Shown: positions 47,875-58,090, counted from the stretch's first letter. The stretch is DNA of 64,000 bases from Arcuatula senhousia (GCA_963971305.1 OZ020306.1:58130686-58194685); one strand, 5' to 3'. The notes: generated by a model from the sequence alone, not told the origin. A program made the numbers and translations.

Positions 47875-48447
47875 CTACTCGTGCCAGGTACCTCAGCTCT
47901 AGAGCCTTCACCCACTCCTGCTACACGTTCGGTCCAACTTCGCTGTCTAAGTGGTGCATCACACTGGGCTCTCTGATGGCCAAGGGAATTGCAACGGAGA
48001 CAGGGTCTGTCGTCCCTGTACCATAATCAGTACTAGCTTTCTTCCAAAAACTGTATGGAATCGTCTCGTACTGTTTATTTGTTGACACCATTTTTCCGAC
48101 CATAACTCCTTCTGTTATGTGATCTAACTGTAAACTAGTCCCGAACTTCTCTAAAAACTCTTTTAGGAGCCCTAACTGCATATGTAGTGGATACTAATGA
48201 ATCTTAAATCCCATATGCCGTCTGTCAAGAGCCTAAAGAAAACTTTGGTTCTGGCATCTTTTGATCTGGCTTTACCTGTTCCCAACTCTTGAGCCTCACG
48301 ATTAGTTTGAAAGGTAAGATACCAATCACGGTCATCTCCTGTTTCATAGATGGTGGTCAGCTGCTTAACATCTAGTATATTCTGAAGCCTTTCCACCAGT
48401 GGGCCCCTCTTAATAGGGACACGGTCATCCAAGAATCGAATCCTCAA
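47875..48447 (-). pseudogene. Frameshifted ORF, possibly a LINE ORF1-like protein
   Basis: Two adjoining minus-strand frames, 48172-48447 and 47921-48181, overlap by 10 bases and are offset by one base, so a single-base indel near 48180 probably split one ORF. The first reads VPIKRGPLVERLQNILDVKQ and DDRDWYLTFQTNREAQELG, ending in KVFFRLLTDGIWDLRF. The second reads LLKEFLEKFGTSLQLDHITE and GVMVGKMVSTNKQYETIPYS. The layout (two small alpha/beta-like halves with a loop-LLKEFLEKFGT motif) resembles the RRM-like, nucleic-acid-binding ORF1 of some invertebrate LINEs. This is a weak inference. A TAG and the SINE at 47385 further disrupt the downstream end. Confidence 0.45.
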
Positions 48448-48909
48448 ACATCACTATTTAAATAATGATTCATGAAAATCACATCACGTCTGGTAGTTTT
48501 TTTTTCTACGTCTGTCTTTAGGGTCTTCTTTTGTTGTGGGTTTGGAAATAAAGGTAATAACAAAACAACCGAACTTGAATGATCAATCTCATTATCCAGA
48601 CAAAATGACAAAAACCAATCAGTCATACCGGAGAATTGGTGGATCGCATTGGTCCTGACTTGGTACAGGCATTTCAAACGAAATGGTGGGTTAAACCAGG
48701 TTTTATGGCGCCAAACCTACCTCTTCCATTGCGATCTTAAGATCCGGTAATGACCATAGAACACAACATAGTTGTGAGACACAATAGGGATATTGAGGTG
48801 ATCATCTCTGTTCAGCAGACCAGTCAAGCATTTATTAAAATAATTAATCACCATATCTTTAACTCAATTTTGAACATTTCTACACTCCCTGAATCATTCA
48901 ACGTTCCCT
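48448..48909 (-). repeat. Spacer with a probable dispersed-repeat segment
   Basis: On the minus strand 48648-48712 reads 'gccataaaacctggtttaac' followed closely by 'gcctgtaccaagtcagg'. I associate this string with an abundant bivalve repeat, from memory only. Minus-strand frame 48444-48677 runs through it and is not called. Confidence 0.35.
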
Positions 48910-48992
48910 GGTACACGGTACACGATGAACGGTACACGGAACGAAATGATCGGTAGACGGTACACGGAGCGCACGCGGTACACGGTACACGA
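48910..48992 (+). repeat. GGTACACG imperfect octamer repeat
   Basis: About ten degenerate octamers: 'ggtacacggtacacgatgaa', 'cggtacacggaacg', 'cggtagacggtacacgg', 'gcggtacacggtacacgag'. The GTAC core is palindromic and the tract is GC-rich and CpG-dense in an AT-rich setting. Confidence 0.8.
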
Positions 48993-49905
48993 GGCGGAAT
49001 CTGAATATTAAATTAATGAATACTGTAATATTGTTAATTATATAAACTACGATATCTTATAAAGTATTTTTTCATTCTTGATTCGTGTTTCTTTGATACT
49101 TAATCTATCAAACTTTATTTTCTAATACAATGTTTAATAATCTTCATTATTTTTTTTTAATAATAGAAAAGAAGATTTTACGGCTTTGTAGAATTTTGTC
49201 TGAAAGGATCTTTGCTAAACAGCTATACTTCAAGCAATTCTTGTCATTGAGGGACCTGAAGCGATAAAATGCATGCATGTTAAAATATTTTTATATTTTA
49301 TAAATAATATAAGTATTTTCAATCTTATGTTTCCTGAGCATAATTTTTTAAACCATTAACGTGGAAAACTTATCATGCATGTGACAGTCTCATTTATCTT
49401 TTATTTTGTATGAACTTGATTATATTTGGCTAGGCGAAATCGATAAGTTTACGCCCGTACACAGGGGATGCTAAGGAGGAGGGGGGACGTTTTCGCTCCC
49501 TTGTTTGAGAAAAATCTTACAATTCCAGGGATTTTTGTCAAATTTTGTTACCGTGTCACAACGGCATGAAATTTATTTTAAAATTTATTTTTCAAACAAT
49601 ATCGGAGCATACGCAAATAAATAAATCAGTCCTTTATAGACGCGTCAGGACAAGTTTTGCACAATTGTGATAAAAATATTCAAATTACATGTTTGACATG
49701 TGCCCATGAAACAAGAATACACTTTTAACGTCCAAAGGATCGACATAATACCCCGTCATGCAACATTTTTCTCCTGCAACCAATTACCCCGTAGTATTAT
49801 TTCATGATGATTGTGTATGCTCATATCGTGATGTTTCTATATAAAAAGTTTCATAATGATATATTACTTCTTTCATAAAAAGTAATAAATCTATAGTTAA
49901 ACCCG
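48993..49905. repeat. AT-rich spacer with the second 44-bp repeat copy
   Basis: No gene is seen. 49677-49720 duplicates 46008-46051 in the same orientation. A G-rich patch lies at about 49470-49490. Confidence 0.55.
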
Positions 49906-50423
49906 TCCCGTGCGGGGCCCGGGAGGCGAATAGGCCCGCAGCAGCGCTAAGCTTGTCGGTAAAAGTCCACTAAAGAGCTCTCAGAAACCTGACATCGGGG
50001 TCAGGTCGCTTTGCCCACAAAGCGACTGAGATGTGTGCCCCAGGTGGTTGAATGGGGCAGCCCTGACATCGAGAGATGCGGGGTCGTCAGGCGATAATGC
50101 GGAAAACCTGACCGCAAACCATAGTGGTGCACCGTGTTGGGAAAAAAGTCACGTTCCTCGCACATTAAATAACCCTGCTGCAGGTCTCGGTAAGAGTAGG
50201 ACCCTTAGGATCCCCATGCAGGAGGCGAAATTTCCCGTCCCTACCCATCACTCTTTTTTTTTCCAGTGGCAGTCAAAACTCTCCTACCCGATTGGCCTTG
50301 TGTCCCCATTTCCTCCACTTCATCATCATTTCATGTTTATTGTATCACCACTTTCATGTTCATCTCCCGGATATAGCCGAAATCGTGCTGCTTGGGAGTA
50401 AAGCAATAACTAACTAACTAACA
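49906..50423 (+). mobile_element. SINE-like retroposon B, copy 2 (full length, + orientation)
   Basis: The most complete B copy: head 'tcccgtgcggggcccggg', 'aggcgaataggcccgcagca', then 'gcttgtcggtaaaagtccac', the body, 'gcttgggagtaaagcaataa' and a (CTAA)n tail. The head is nearly identical to that of family A, while the body and tail differ. I see no clear target duplication at this copy. Frames crossing it are spurious. Confidence 0.88.
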
Positions 50424-51154
50424 TTATAAAAGCAACCCTTAAACTAAAAGCTAGTAGTTTACTCACAAACAATGCAAAAAAACATTGATAACTAGCAAAT
50501 ACTTTGGAATCAAATTTTAAAGTTTTCGAGCACCAAGTGTTAAAAGACCAGCACTAGTATTCATTCACACATTCACTGTTTTACTGTTAGACCATTCCTT
50601 TAAGGACTTATTTCCCTAAGACCGTCAAAATTGGCCATTTTTACAGCATTTCATCATTACAATAAAATCGTAAACTTGTCTAACTCTATACATTCAATTA
50701 CATACAAACTTAGTATATTTGTTTATTAGCATGAGTGCTACAAAATTATCGTTTGGATTTTTGATTTAAAGTAATAATAAAGCAGTTTTTAGAAAAAAAA
50801 TGCAATGTAAAAATAATCACTTAACTGTTGCATAATCATAAAATTAGCACTTTCGCGCATTAATGAAGACTAAAATTTTAATAATGTGCATGTACTGGCT
50901 AGAAATTTAGCTGATTTTTGAAAGAAGTTTGATACCAATGGCCACTTATTAACTTTCGTGAACAACATTCCAATTTTTACCGAACATATCAAAACAAACA
51001 AAAATGTATTTTGAAGTAATAGCATTTAAGCTCTGGGTTTAATATAATTTCACATTTCTTCTTTATTTGACAAGTAAAACCTTTCAGCTATTAAGAAATA
51101 CTGACTAAAGTGTTTAACATATAAATAATAACAACACTTACGTACCTGTTTTTT
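50424..51154. repeat. AT-rich spacer with a degraded C-prime fragment
   Basis: 50575-50665 ('ttatttccctaagaccgtca', 'attggccatttttacag') resembles the internal unit of the element at 51155. The remainder is AT-rich with nothing recognised. Confidence 0.5.
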
Positions 51155-51370
51155 AGCTCACCTGACCCGAAGGGTCATGTGAGCTATTGTCATCGTTAGC
51201 GTCCGTCGTTAACTTTTCTTCAAAGATCTTCTCTGAAACCACTGATGGGATTGCTTTGAAACTTTGTACACTTGATCTTTAGGATGTCCTCTACCAAGTT
51301 TGTGAAATTTATGAACGTCGACCAACCATCATGGCTGCTGTTACTAAAAATAGGGGGGTCAGACCATAGT

Positions 51371-52134
51371 TGTCTCGCCTGCGACGAATATTTGCGGAAG
51401 GCGAGACATAGGTATTACTTTTCGGCGGCGGCGGCGTAAACTTTTTTGTAAGACTTTTGTGGACAATGAATTGCTTGAAAAGTATAATAGCTAGGCATCT
51501 GATATTTGGTATACAGACAGTTCAAGTTATGGTCTACGCAACTGTCACCATGCTGTGTGACCCTGACCCCATTTTCACGCTCCAGTGACTCTGTGAACTT
51601 AGGTCTTTTTCAGACCGAAAAACTTTTTTGTAAGACTTTTGTGGATTGCTTGAATAGTACAATAGCTAGGCATCTGATATTTGGTATACAGACAGTTCAG
51701 GTTATGGTCTACGCAACTGTCACTTGACCCTGACCCCATTTTCACGCTCCAGTGACTCTGTGAACTTAGGTCTTTTTTCTGGCCATAAACTTTTTTGTAA
51801 GACTTTTGTGGACGATGAATTGCTGCAAAAGTATAATTGCTAGGCATCTGATATTAGGTATACAGACCGTTGGGGTTATGGTCTACGCAACTGTCACTGT
51901 GCCGCGTGACCCTGACCCCATTTTCACGCTCTAGTGACTCTGTGAACTTAGGTCTTTTTCAGACCGAAAAACTTTTTTGTAAGACTTTTGTGGATTGCTT
52001 GAATAGTACAATAGCTAGGCATCTGTTACTGGGTATACAGACACTTTTTGTGTTTATATCAAGAAATGAAAGCTTAGGTAGTTGATTTTAGTGATGGTGC
52101 CGGCAGGCGAGACATACTTTTAGTTGCCACACTT
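51371..52134 (+). mobile_element. Core-repeat hairpin element, family E, nested in C-prime
   Basis: The left end holds the inverted pair TGTCTCGCCT (51371-51380) and AGGCGAGACA (51399-51408). AGGCGAGACA recurs near the right end (52105-52114), so the arm serves both as a terminal hairpin and as a subterminal inverted repeat. Between them is a CGGCGGCGG tract and four units starting 'acttttttgtaagactt' (51440, 51622, 51789, 51971; periods 167-182 bp). The host element resumes at 'taagcttatacctcaaaaag'. No coding potential. Confidence 0.75.
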
Positions 52135-52199
52135 GTTTTAAGCTTATACCTCAAAAAGTATAAGAGAAAATCCGAAGCCACATTCCTTCTTCAGCATCA

Positions 52200-52239
52200 G
52201 TGAGTGAGTGAGTTGGTGTTTTACGCCCGTGCAACGCTA
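52200..52239 (-). mobile_element. 40-bp SINE A insertion with perfect target duplication
   Basis: Only the (ACTC)n tail and the last ~28 bp of the 3' end are present. A perfect 12-bp duplication, tcttcagcatca, flanks it (52188-52199 and 52240-52251). It shows that the terminal 'gttggtgttttacgcccgtg' (+ strand) plus tail was enough for insertion. Confidence 0.93.
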
Positions 52240-52628
52240 TCTTCAGCATCAAAAGCTCGACAAAACTCTCCATTGAGTCAAAGTTGTGGGATGACTCCTT
52301 ATAGGAGTTATTTCCCCTTAATCATCAAGATTGACCATTTTCACAGTTTTTGGACTTAATCTTAAACTGTAAGTGATAGAAGAAAAGTTACCATTGCATA
52401 ATTGTTCAGCTTATTGAGATCTACAGAAATGATTTCAGGGTCAAAATTGTCAGATCAACCGTTTAAGAGTTATTCCCCTTTAACTGATTTTTCTATCAAT
52501 TTTATATCTTCTCTTAAACCACTGATGGGATTGCTTTGAAACTTTACACACTTGATCTTTAGGATGTCCTCTACCAAGTTTGTGAAATTTGTGAATGTCG
52601 ACCAACCAACATGGCTGCCGTTACTAAA

Positions 52629-52777
52629 TTTACCGGTCTTTTGTTTTCCACCCCATCCCCATATTTCATTTATCATGATCATTTCATGTTCATTTTATCA
52701 TCCTTTTCATGTTCATCGCCTGTAAATAACCTATATAGCGTTGTACGGGCGTAAAACACCAACTCAAACACTCACTC
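52629..52777 (+). mobile_element. SINE-like retroposon A, 5'-truncated, + orientation (copy 9)
   Basis: It starts at about 'taccggtcttttg' and ends 'gtaaaacaccaactcaaac' plus 'actcactc'. Only the 3' third of the element is present. The downstream sequence does not return to element C-prime, so a rearrangement followed or accompanied insertion. Confidence 0.8.
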
Positions 52778-53098
52778 TCCTCTCTGGCAAAATTCTGTAG
52801 GACCGTGCCTATTATTTCAGGCTTAAATGAACTAAGATAGAGGTCTTTTTTAGATATATCTGAATATCTTGGATATTTAATATATATACAGTTTACATCA
52901 AGCCCATGTTGCATTCAAATGATTTTAACCTTGACCCTTAAGTTTAAGGTCAATAAATAGGCCAGTTTTAAAATTTGTTTTGTCTTATTGAATGAAGAAA
53001 TATATTGATGGTCAGACTGCTTCAAGAGGATATGATTGAACTTGAATTTTTTAACCAATGCAAGAGTATTTTTGTGAGCTTGCTCACAGTATTTCTAG
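52778..53098 (+). mobile_element. 3' end of a degraded core-repeat element (family D-like)
   Basis: The clear part is the terminus: hairpin TGTGAGC tt GCTCACA (53073-53088) followed by 'gtatttctag', CTAG at 53095-53098. It matches the end of family D at 62663-62690. The sequence to its left is too diverged to delimit. Confidence 0.6.
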
Positions 53099-53124
53099 AA
53101 AATGATATATGGTGACCTTTAATT

Positions 53125-53155
53125 AGCTCACCTGGACCGAAGGTCCAGGTGAGCT
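53125..53155 (+). promoter_or_regulatory. Perfect 14-bp terminal hairpin of element C copy 1
   Basis: Arms agctcacctggacc / ggtccaggtgagct with a GAA loop and no mismatch. The equivalent hairpins at 41028, 42361, 51155 and 59725 carry at most one mismatch and keep a 3-nt loop. A role in transposition (recognition or termination) is inferred from its constant terminal position. Confidence 0.8.
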
Positions 53156-54637
53156 ATTACCATCACTTGGCGTCCGTCGTCGTCGTCGTCTGTCGTCGTC
53201 GTCTGTCGTCGTCGTCGTCTGTTAACAATTTTTCAAAAATCTTCTCCTCTGAAACTACCAAGCAGAATTTAATGAAACTTGGTATGAATGATCCTTAGGG
53301 TGTCCTGCACCAAACTTGTGTTTTGATTTTTGATCCGTTAAAAAACATGGCCGCCGTTACTAAAAATAGACTAGGGGGGTCAGACTACTGTTTTTGGCTT
53401 ATAAATCAAAAAGTATAAGAGATACAGGAAATCTGAGGCCACGCTACTGATTCAGCATCAAAAGCTCTACAAAAGTCTCCATTTGGTCAAAGTTGTCAGA
53501 TGACCCCTTATAGGGGTTACGGCCCCTTAAAGGTGAAAAATAGCATTTTTTCATGTTTTTGGCCTACAGAATGAAAACTATTGCAGATACAGATTAGCTG
53601 TTGCTTGCTTAAATGTTCAGCTCATTTAACTCTACAAAATTTTCCATAGGGTCGAAGTTGTCAGATAACCCCTTATAGGGGTTACGGCCCCTGAAAAATA
53701 GCGTTTTTTCATGTTTTTGTCCTACAGAATGAAAACTATTGCAGATAGAGATTAGCTGTTGCTTGCTTAGATGTTCAGCTCATTTAGCTCTACAAAATTT
53801 TCCATAGGGTCGAAGTTGTCAGATGATCCCTTATAGGGGTTACGGCCCCTGAAAAATAGCGATTTTTCATGTTTTTGGACTACAGAATGAAAACTATTGC
53901 AGATAGAGATTAGCTGTTGCTTGCTTAAATGTTCAGCGCATTTAGCTTTACAAAATTCTCCATAGGGTCGAAGTTGTCAGATGACCCCTTATAGGGATTA
54001 CGGCCCCTGAAAAATAGCGATTTTTCATGTTTTTGTCTTATAAAATGAAAACTATTGCAGATAGAGATTAGCTGTTGCTTGCTTAAATGTTCAGCTCATT
54101 TAGCTCTACAAAATTGTCCATAGGGTTGAAGTTGTCAGATGACCCCTTATAGGGGTTACGGCCCCTGAAAAATAGCGATTTCTCATGTTTTTAGCCTACA
54201 GAATGAAAACTATTGCAGATAGAGATTAGCTGTTGCTTGCTTAAATGTTCAGCTCATTTAGCTCTACAAAATTCTCCATAGGGTAGAAGTTGTCAGGTGA
54301 CCCCTTACAGGGGTTACAGCCTTTGAAAAAAGCGATTTTTCATGTTTTTGGCCTACAGAATGAAAACTATTGCAGATAGAGATTAGCTGTTGCTTGCTTA
54401 AATGTTCAGCTCATTTAACTCTACAAAAGTCTCCATAGGGTCGAAGTTGTAGTAACTCCTTATAGGGGTTATGGCCCCTTATAGATGAAAAATGGTGTTT
54501 TTGGCCTATAGAATGAAAACTATTGCAGGTAGAGAAAAGCTGTTGCTTGCTTAAATGTTCAGCTCATTTAGCTGTACAAAAGTATAGGGTCAACATCAAG
54601 ACCAGGTGAGCGATTCAGGCTCCTGGGAGCCTCTTGT
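53125..54637 (+). mobile_element. Core-repeat hairpin element, family C, copy 1 (best preserved)
   Basis: The 5' end is a perfect hairpin: agctcacctggacc (53125-53138), loop gaa, ggtccaggtgagct (53142-53155). Then follow a CGTCGTCGT microsatellite (53173-53220), 'gttaacaatttttcaaaaat' and the conserved 'ctgaaactaccaagcag...atgaaacttggta' block. About seven ~158-bp core units come next (repeat points 53491, 53656, 53814, 53972, 54130, 54288, 54445). The 3' end has 'ccaggtgagcgattcaggct', the palindrome AGGCTCC tg GGAGCCT (54617-54632) and 'cttg'. The 3' CCAGGTGAGC is the inverted copy of the 5' GCTCACCTGG. No protein is encoded. Confidence 0.9.
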
Positions 54638-54844
54638 TTTTTTATATCTATTTTGTAAGAATGAAACTTTACAGTATTGTTTATTGCTTTAGTTGGAATT
54701 TAGACTTTTTATTCCTTCATTAATTACATGTATATGACTTTTTTGTATAGAAATATATGTTGTTTATCATGCCATGTCTAGAAATTGCAATTGATTGATT
54801 TCAGACCCGATATATGCTGATATTTTGTAAAAAAATGTCTCCAG
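54638..54844. other. Spacer upstream of candidate gene
   Basis: AT-rich. It ends in 'tgtctccag', a possible splice acceptor. All three frames are closed shortly upstream. Confidence 0.45.
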
Positions 54845-55137
54845 CTGAAACCTAGAGGGCCATTAAGGAACTTTATACCAAAGAGGTATCACCAAAACCT
54901 TTCAGATCAGATCTTAAATGCCTATTTAGCAAGCAGATATGAAGAAGAAAGACAAATTTTCAAAGAAAATCCTAATGCATCAACAGTTATTGTGAAGACA
55001 TATTCTGAAAAACTATATAAGGTGGAGGAGCGTCTGAACGAACTTGGAAAAATGGCTTTAACAGAAATGGATGCCTGGCTAATGAACACTCTCATTTTCG
55101 TTAAAGTTAAAAAAAATCATGACAAATATAAGTTAAA
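54845..55137 (+). CDS. Candidate exon 1 of an unrecognised gene
   Basis: 97 open codons without an ATG at the start: LKPRGPLRNFIPKRYHQNLS, then DQILNAYLASRYEEERQIFK and later VEERLNELGKMALTEMDAWL, ending NHDKYKL plus two bases. It is bounded by 'tgtctccag' and by AA|GTATGT, a strong donor. Amino-acid content is that of a soluble, helical, charged protein and is unlike translated AT-rich noise. The phase at its 3' end (2 bases) does not match exon 2, which needs 1 base, so either an indel has broken the gene, an exon is missing or the two belong to different genes. Family not recognised. Confidence 0.6.
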
Positions 55138-55254
55138 GTATGTTTGGATACATCATGTATTTTGATTTTATTGTGCACAACAATTTGTTTATTCCCTAAA
55201 TGATTTTTTTTATGTAAATAACTATATAGAATTATGTATTTTATGTCATTTTAG

Positions 55255-55308
55255 ATGGGACTACTTCTTTATCAATTTCTGCATCATCATTGACTGAAAA
55301 AAATCATG
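55255..55308 (+). CDS. Candidate exon 2 (54 nt)
   Basis: Acceptor 'ttatgtcattttag', donor CATG|GTAGGT. In the frame that joins exon 3 it reads GTTSLSISASSLTEKNH followed by a split codon G|AA (Glu). The join to exon 3 is phase-perfect, which supports both boundaries. The Ser/Thr-rich content continues into exon 3, suggesting a disordered linker. Confidence 0.5.
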
Positions 55309-55371
55309 GTAGGTTTGACATTAGTCATTTAGAAATTTTCACTGTCTTTATTTTTATTAAAATATTATTAC

Positions 55372-55622
55372 AAGGGGGGATGTGAAACACTCTGTCTGTC
55401 CATCTGTCCACAAACCTCTTAATTGCAACTCTTCCTAAATCACTCAACAGATTTTTAAAAAAAAATACATAATGGAAGTGCATCATATGTAGATGTGCAT
55501 GAAGAATTTCATTGCTCTCAGATATCATTCAGGAGAGAAATTTTGACTAGGTTTTCTATTGCTGTACAGAGTCCAATATAAAGCGAAGGGATCCTTTTGT
55601 GACCTCGCTTACAGTATACATT
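55372..55622 (+). mobile_element. Degraded family D-like core-repeat element in the intron
   Basis: From 'acaaggggggatgtgaaaca' through 'gtctgtccatctgtcc' and 'atgtagatgtgcat' to 'ttttgtgacctcgcttacag': the order of family D landmarks (G-run, GTCC microsatellite, core motif, closing hairpin), all decayed. One core unit only. Confidence 0.6.
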
Positions 55623-55631
55623 GTATTATTA

Positions 55632-56170
55632 AGGCCCCGCATCTTTGCGGACACCTTTTGTCCGTCTGTCCGTCCGTCAACAATTCTTATGAACACTTAA
55701 ACTCAAAAACTATTAACACAACAGTTCTGGAATTTTGTACAGCTACTTACTAGCATGTCATAATTTGCTTATTAAAATTTTATGCAAAAATATGAAATAT
55801 GTTTGGACAAATTTTTTTTATTGAAAATCACAGATTTTAAGAATTGGACTTTGTGAACACTGAAACTCAAAAACTGTTAACAATACAGTTCTGAAACATT
55901 GCACAGCTGCTAAGTAGCATGTAATGATTTGCATATTAAAATTTCGTGCAAATCTGTTTAATATTTTTGGAAAAAACTTCATTTTTTATCGAAAATCACA
56001 GATTTTGAGAATTGAAATTTTTGAACAATAAAACTAAAAAAAATACAGCTCTGATGTTTCATGCACATTCCATAGAACATGACTTAGTGGTTATAATCAA
56101 AGTTCGTATGATTTTGAAAACACTTAGATTTTTTGCCGCAAGACCCTTTCTGACTTTGTCAGTATTCTAG
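55632..56170 (+). mobile_element. Core-repeat hairpin element, family F, in the intron
   Basis: The left end has the short hairpin CCGCA tctt TGCGG (about 55637-55650) followed by 'ccgtctgtccgtccgtcaac'. About three ~165-bp units follow, each with 'aactcaaaaactnttaac' and 'aaaatcacagattttnag'-like segments (n marks a variable base). The 3' end is the hairpin CTGAC ttt GTCAG (56150-56162) followed by 'tattctag', CTAG at 56167-56170. It lies in the intron between candidate exons 2 and 3. Confidence 0.65.
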
Positions 56171-56236
56171 TTTGCTGTAGCACTCTGTTGTTCCCTTATA
56201 TTCAATGTTAAAATTGATGCCCTTCTTTTTTTCCAG

Positions 56237-56543
56237 AACAATATGAGTATGTAAAAATTGGACCAGACCCAGCAACAGCCTCCTCATCAACAACTGCAAG
56301 TCAAAGTCAGATGCCAACGATGTCAAAATACAAGAGGAAAAAGACAACTGAAGAAACAATTGAAAGTTTAGAAGCAGAGCTGTTACGGGAGGAAATTAAA
56401 AGAGTCAAACTTCAGCAAGACGTATCCATTGCAGAGAAACTTTTTTTGACCAGACATATAAAAATGCTTTAATGGAAGAAAAATTTATACGGGCTCAGTT
56501 ATCTGCTTTATTAGGTGTTGAACATGATGATTATGAACAGTAG
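56237..56543 (+). CDS. Candidate last exon 3, frame broken at a T7 run
   Basis: Acceptor 'ttctttttttccag'. It joins exon 2 as a split Glu codon and reads QYEYVKIGPDPATASSSTTA, then MSKYKRKKTTEETIESLEAE (basic patch KYKRKK, possibly nuclear) and a charged coiled coil LLREEIKRVKLQQDVSIAEK. The frame meets TAA at 56470-56472. If one base is discounted in the T7 run at 56441-56447, the coil continues as TYKNALMEEKFIRAQLSALL, ends GVEHDDYEQ and stops at 56541-56543. Such basic-linker plus coiled-coil C-termini occur in Myb/SANT-like, transposon-derived DNA-binding proteins, but I see no SANT domain here. Pseudogene and sequencing error are both possible. Confidence 0.6.
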
Positions 56544-56612
56544 AAGTCTACCACTCAGAGCTCCCACTGAATAAAGTGAAATATATTAACCTATTCAAGT
56601 CAATCATTTTTT

Positions 56613-58090
56613 ATACGACCGCAAAAAATTTGCGGACGTATTATGGTATGATGCTGTCGTCGTCGTCGTCGTCGTCGTTGTCTGTTAACTTTTTAGTGTT
56701 TCCACAATAACTTTAGTTCCAGTGATCCGATTGTTATGAAACTTTACAATGATGTTCCTTACCATAAAAGGATGCATGGGATTGATTTTGGGGGTCCCCC
56801 TATTTTTCGTTTAGAAATTAGGTGCCAAAAAAGGGCCAAAAATACTACTTTTTTGTTTGTTTCCACAATAACTTTAGTTCTAGTTATCCAATTGCTATGA
56901 AATTTGACAGTGATGTTCCTTACCATACAAGGATGAATGGGATTGATTTTGGGGGTCACCCCTTTTTTTGTTTCGAAATAAGGGGCCCAAAAGGGGAAAA
57001 AAATTCAAATATTTTACTTGTTTCCACCATAACGTTGGTCCTAGTTGGCCTATTGCTGTGAAATTTGTCAAGAATGTTTCTTACAATAAAAGAATGAACC
57101 TGATGAATTTTTGCGCCCCCCTTTATCTCCGTTGTGTAATTAGGGGCCAAAAGGGGCCAAAATAAAAACTTTTTTATTTGTGGTGCGATTTTGAAATTTT
57201 TTTGTACATGTTTGTTCTTGTCAAATAGCGGATACAAAATTAAGAATTAATTTTTGCGACCCCCCTTTTTCCCCCTATTACGTAATTAGGGGCCAAACGG
57301 GGCCAAAATCGAAACTTTTTTATTTGTGGTCCGATTTTGAAATTTTTTTGCAAGTTTATTTTTGTCAAGTAGCGAATCCAAATTTGAGAATTTATTTTTG
57401 CGACCCCCACCCCTTTTTCACCTGTTACGTAATAAGGGGCCAAAAGGGGCCGAAATTGAAACTTTTTTTATTTCTGGTCCGATTTTGAAAATTTTTTTGC
57501 ATGTTTGTTCTTGTCAAATAGCGGATACAAAATTTAGAATTAATTTTTGCGACCCCCCTTTTTCCCCTTATTACGTAATTAGGGGCCAAATGGGGCCGAA
57601 ATTGAAACTTTTTTATTTCTGGTCTGATTTTGAAAATTTTTTTTGCATGTTTGTTCTTGTCAAATAGCGAATACAAAATTAGGAATTAATTTTTGCCACC
57701 CCCCTTTTCCCCCTATTACGTAATTAGGGGCCAAATGGGGCTTTTTTATTTGTGGTCCGATTTTGAAATTTTCTTTTGCAAATTTATTCTTGTCAGGTAG
57801 CGATTCTAAATTTAAGAATAAATTTTTTGGGCTGTAATCATAATTTTAAAAAAATTCTGGTTCGATTTTTAATTTTTTCCCCAAACATTATTCTTTTAAA
57901 GAGTACAACATTCAAAATTTATATTTTTAGCCCCTGGGTTGAAAGTCCATCAGAGAAGCATGTGTCAAAAACCTTTGTCAGTCCACCATGGGCTGCATGT
58001 GTCCAGAACAATAGACTATCCATATTAGGCCTAAAACGTACAGGGTTCAACATGTTGCGGTCGTATGCTGCGCTCGGCGAAGCTTTTTAT
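56613..58090 (+). mobile_element. Core-repeat hairpin element, family G
   Basis: The 5' hairpin is atacgaccgcaaa aaa tttgcggacgtat (56613-56641, one mismatch), then (CGT)n at 56657-56680, 'ctgttaactttttagtg' and the conserved 'gatccgattgttatgaaact' block. Two ~170-bp units are followed by a second kind of tandem unit of 145-147 bp (points at 57143, 57289, 57436, 57582, 57727) with 'ggggccaaa', 'acttttttatttgtggt' and 'tagcggatacaaaatt'. At the 3' side tgcggtcgtat (58056-58066) is the exact inverted copy of the 5' arm, followed by 'gctgcgctcggcgaagcttt', an imperfect hairpin. Frames through it are not genes. Confidence 0.85.

Larger units (their letters stand above)
51155..52628 (+). mobile_element. 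Core-repeat hairpin element, family C-prime
   Basis: It begins with the hairpin 'agctcacctgaccc' gaa 'gggtcatgtgagct' (51155-51185, one mismatch), then a short CGTC zone, 'gttaacttttcttcaaagat' and the conserved 'tctgaaaccactgatggg...tttgaaactttgtaca' block. The same block returns at about 52505-52620, so it is tandemly repeated. It is interrupted by element E (51371-52134), a 40-bp SINE fragment (52200-52239) and at its right side by a truncated SINE (52629). Its 3' terminus is not preserved. Confidence 0.75.
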
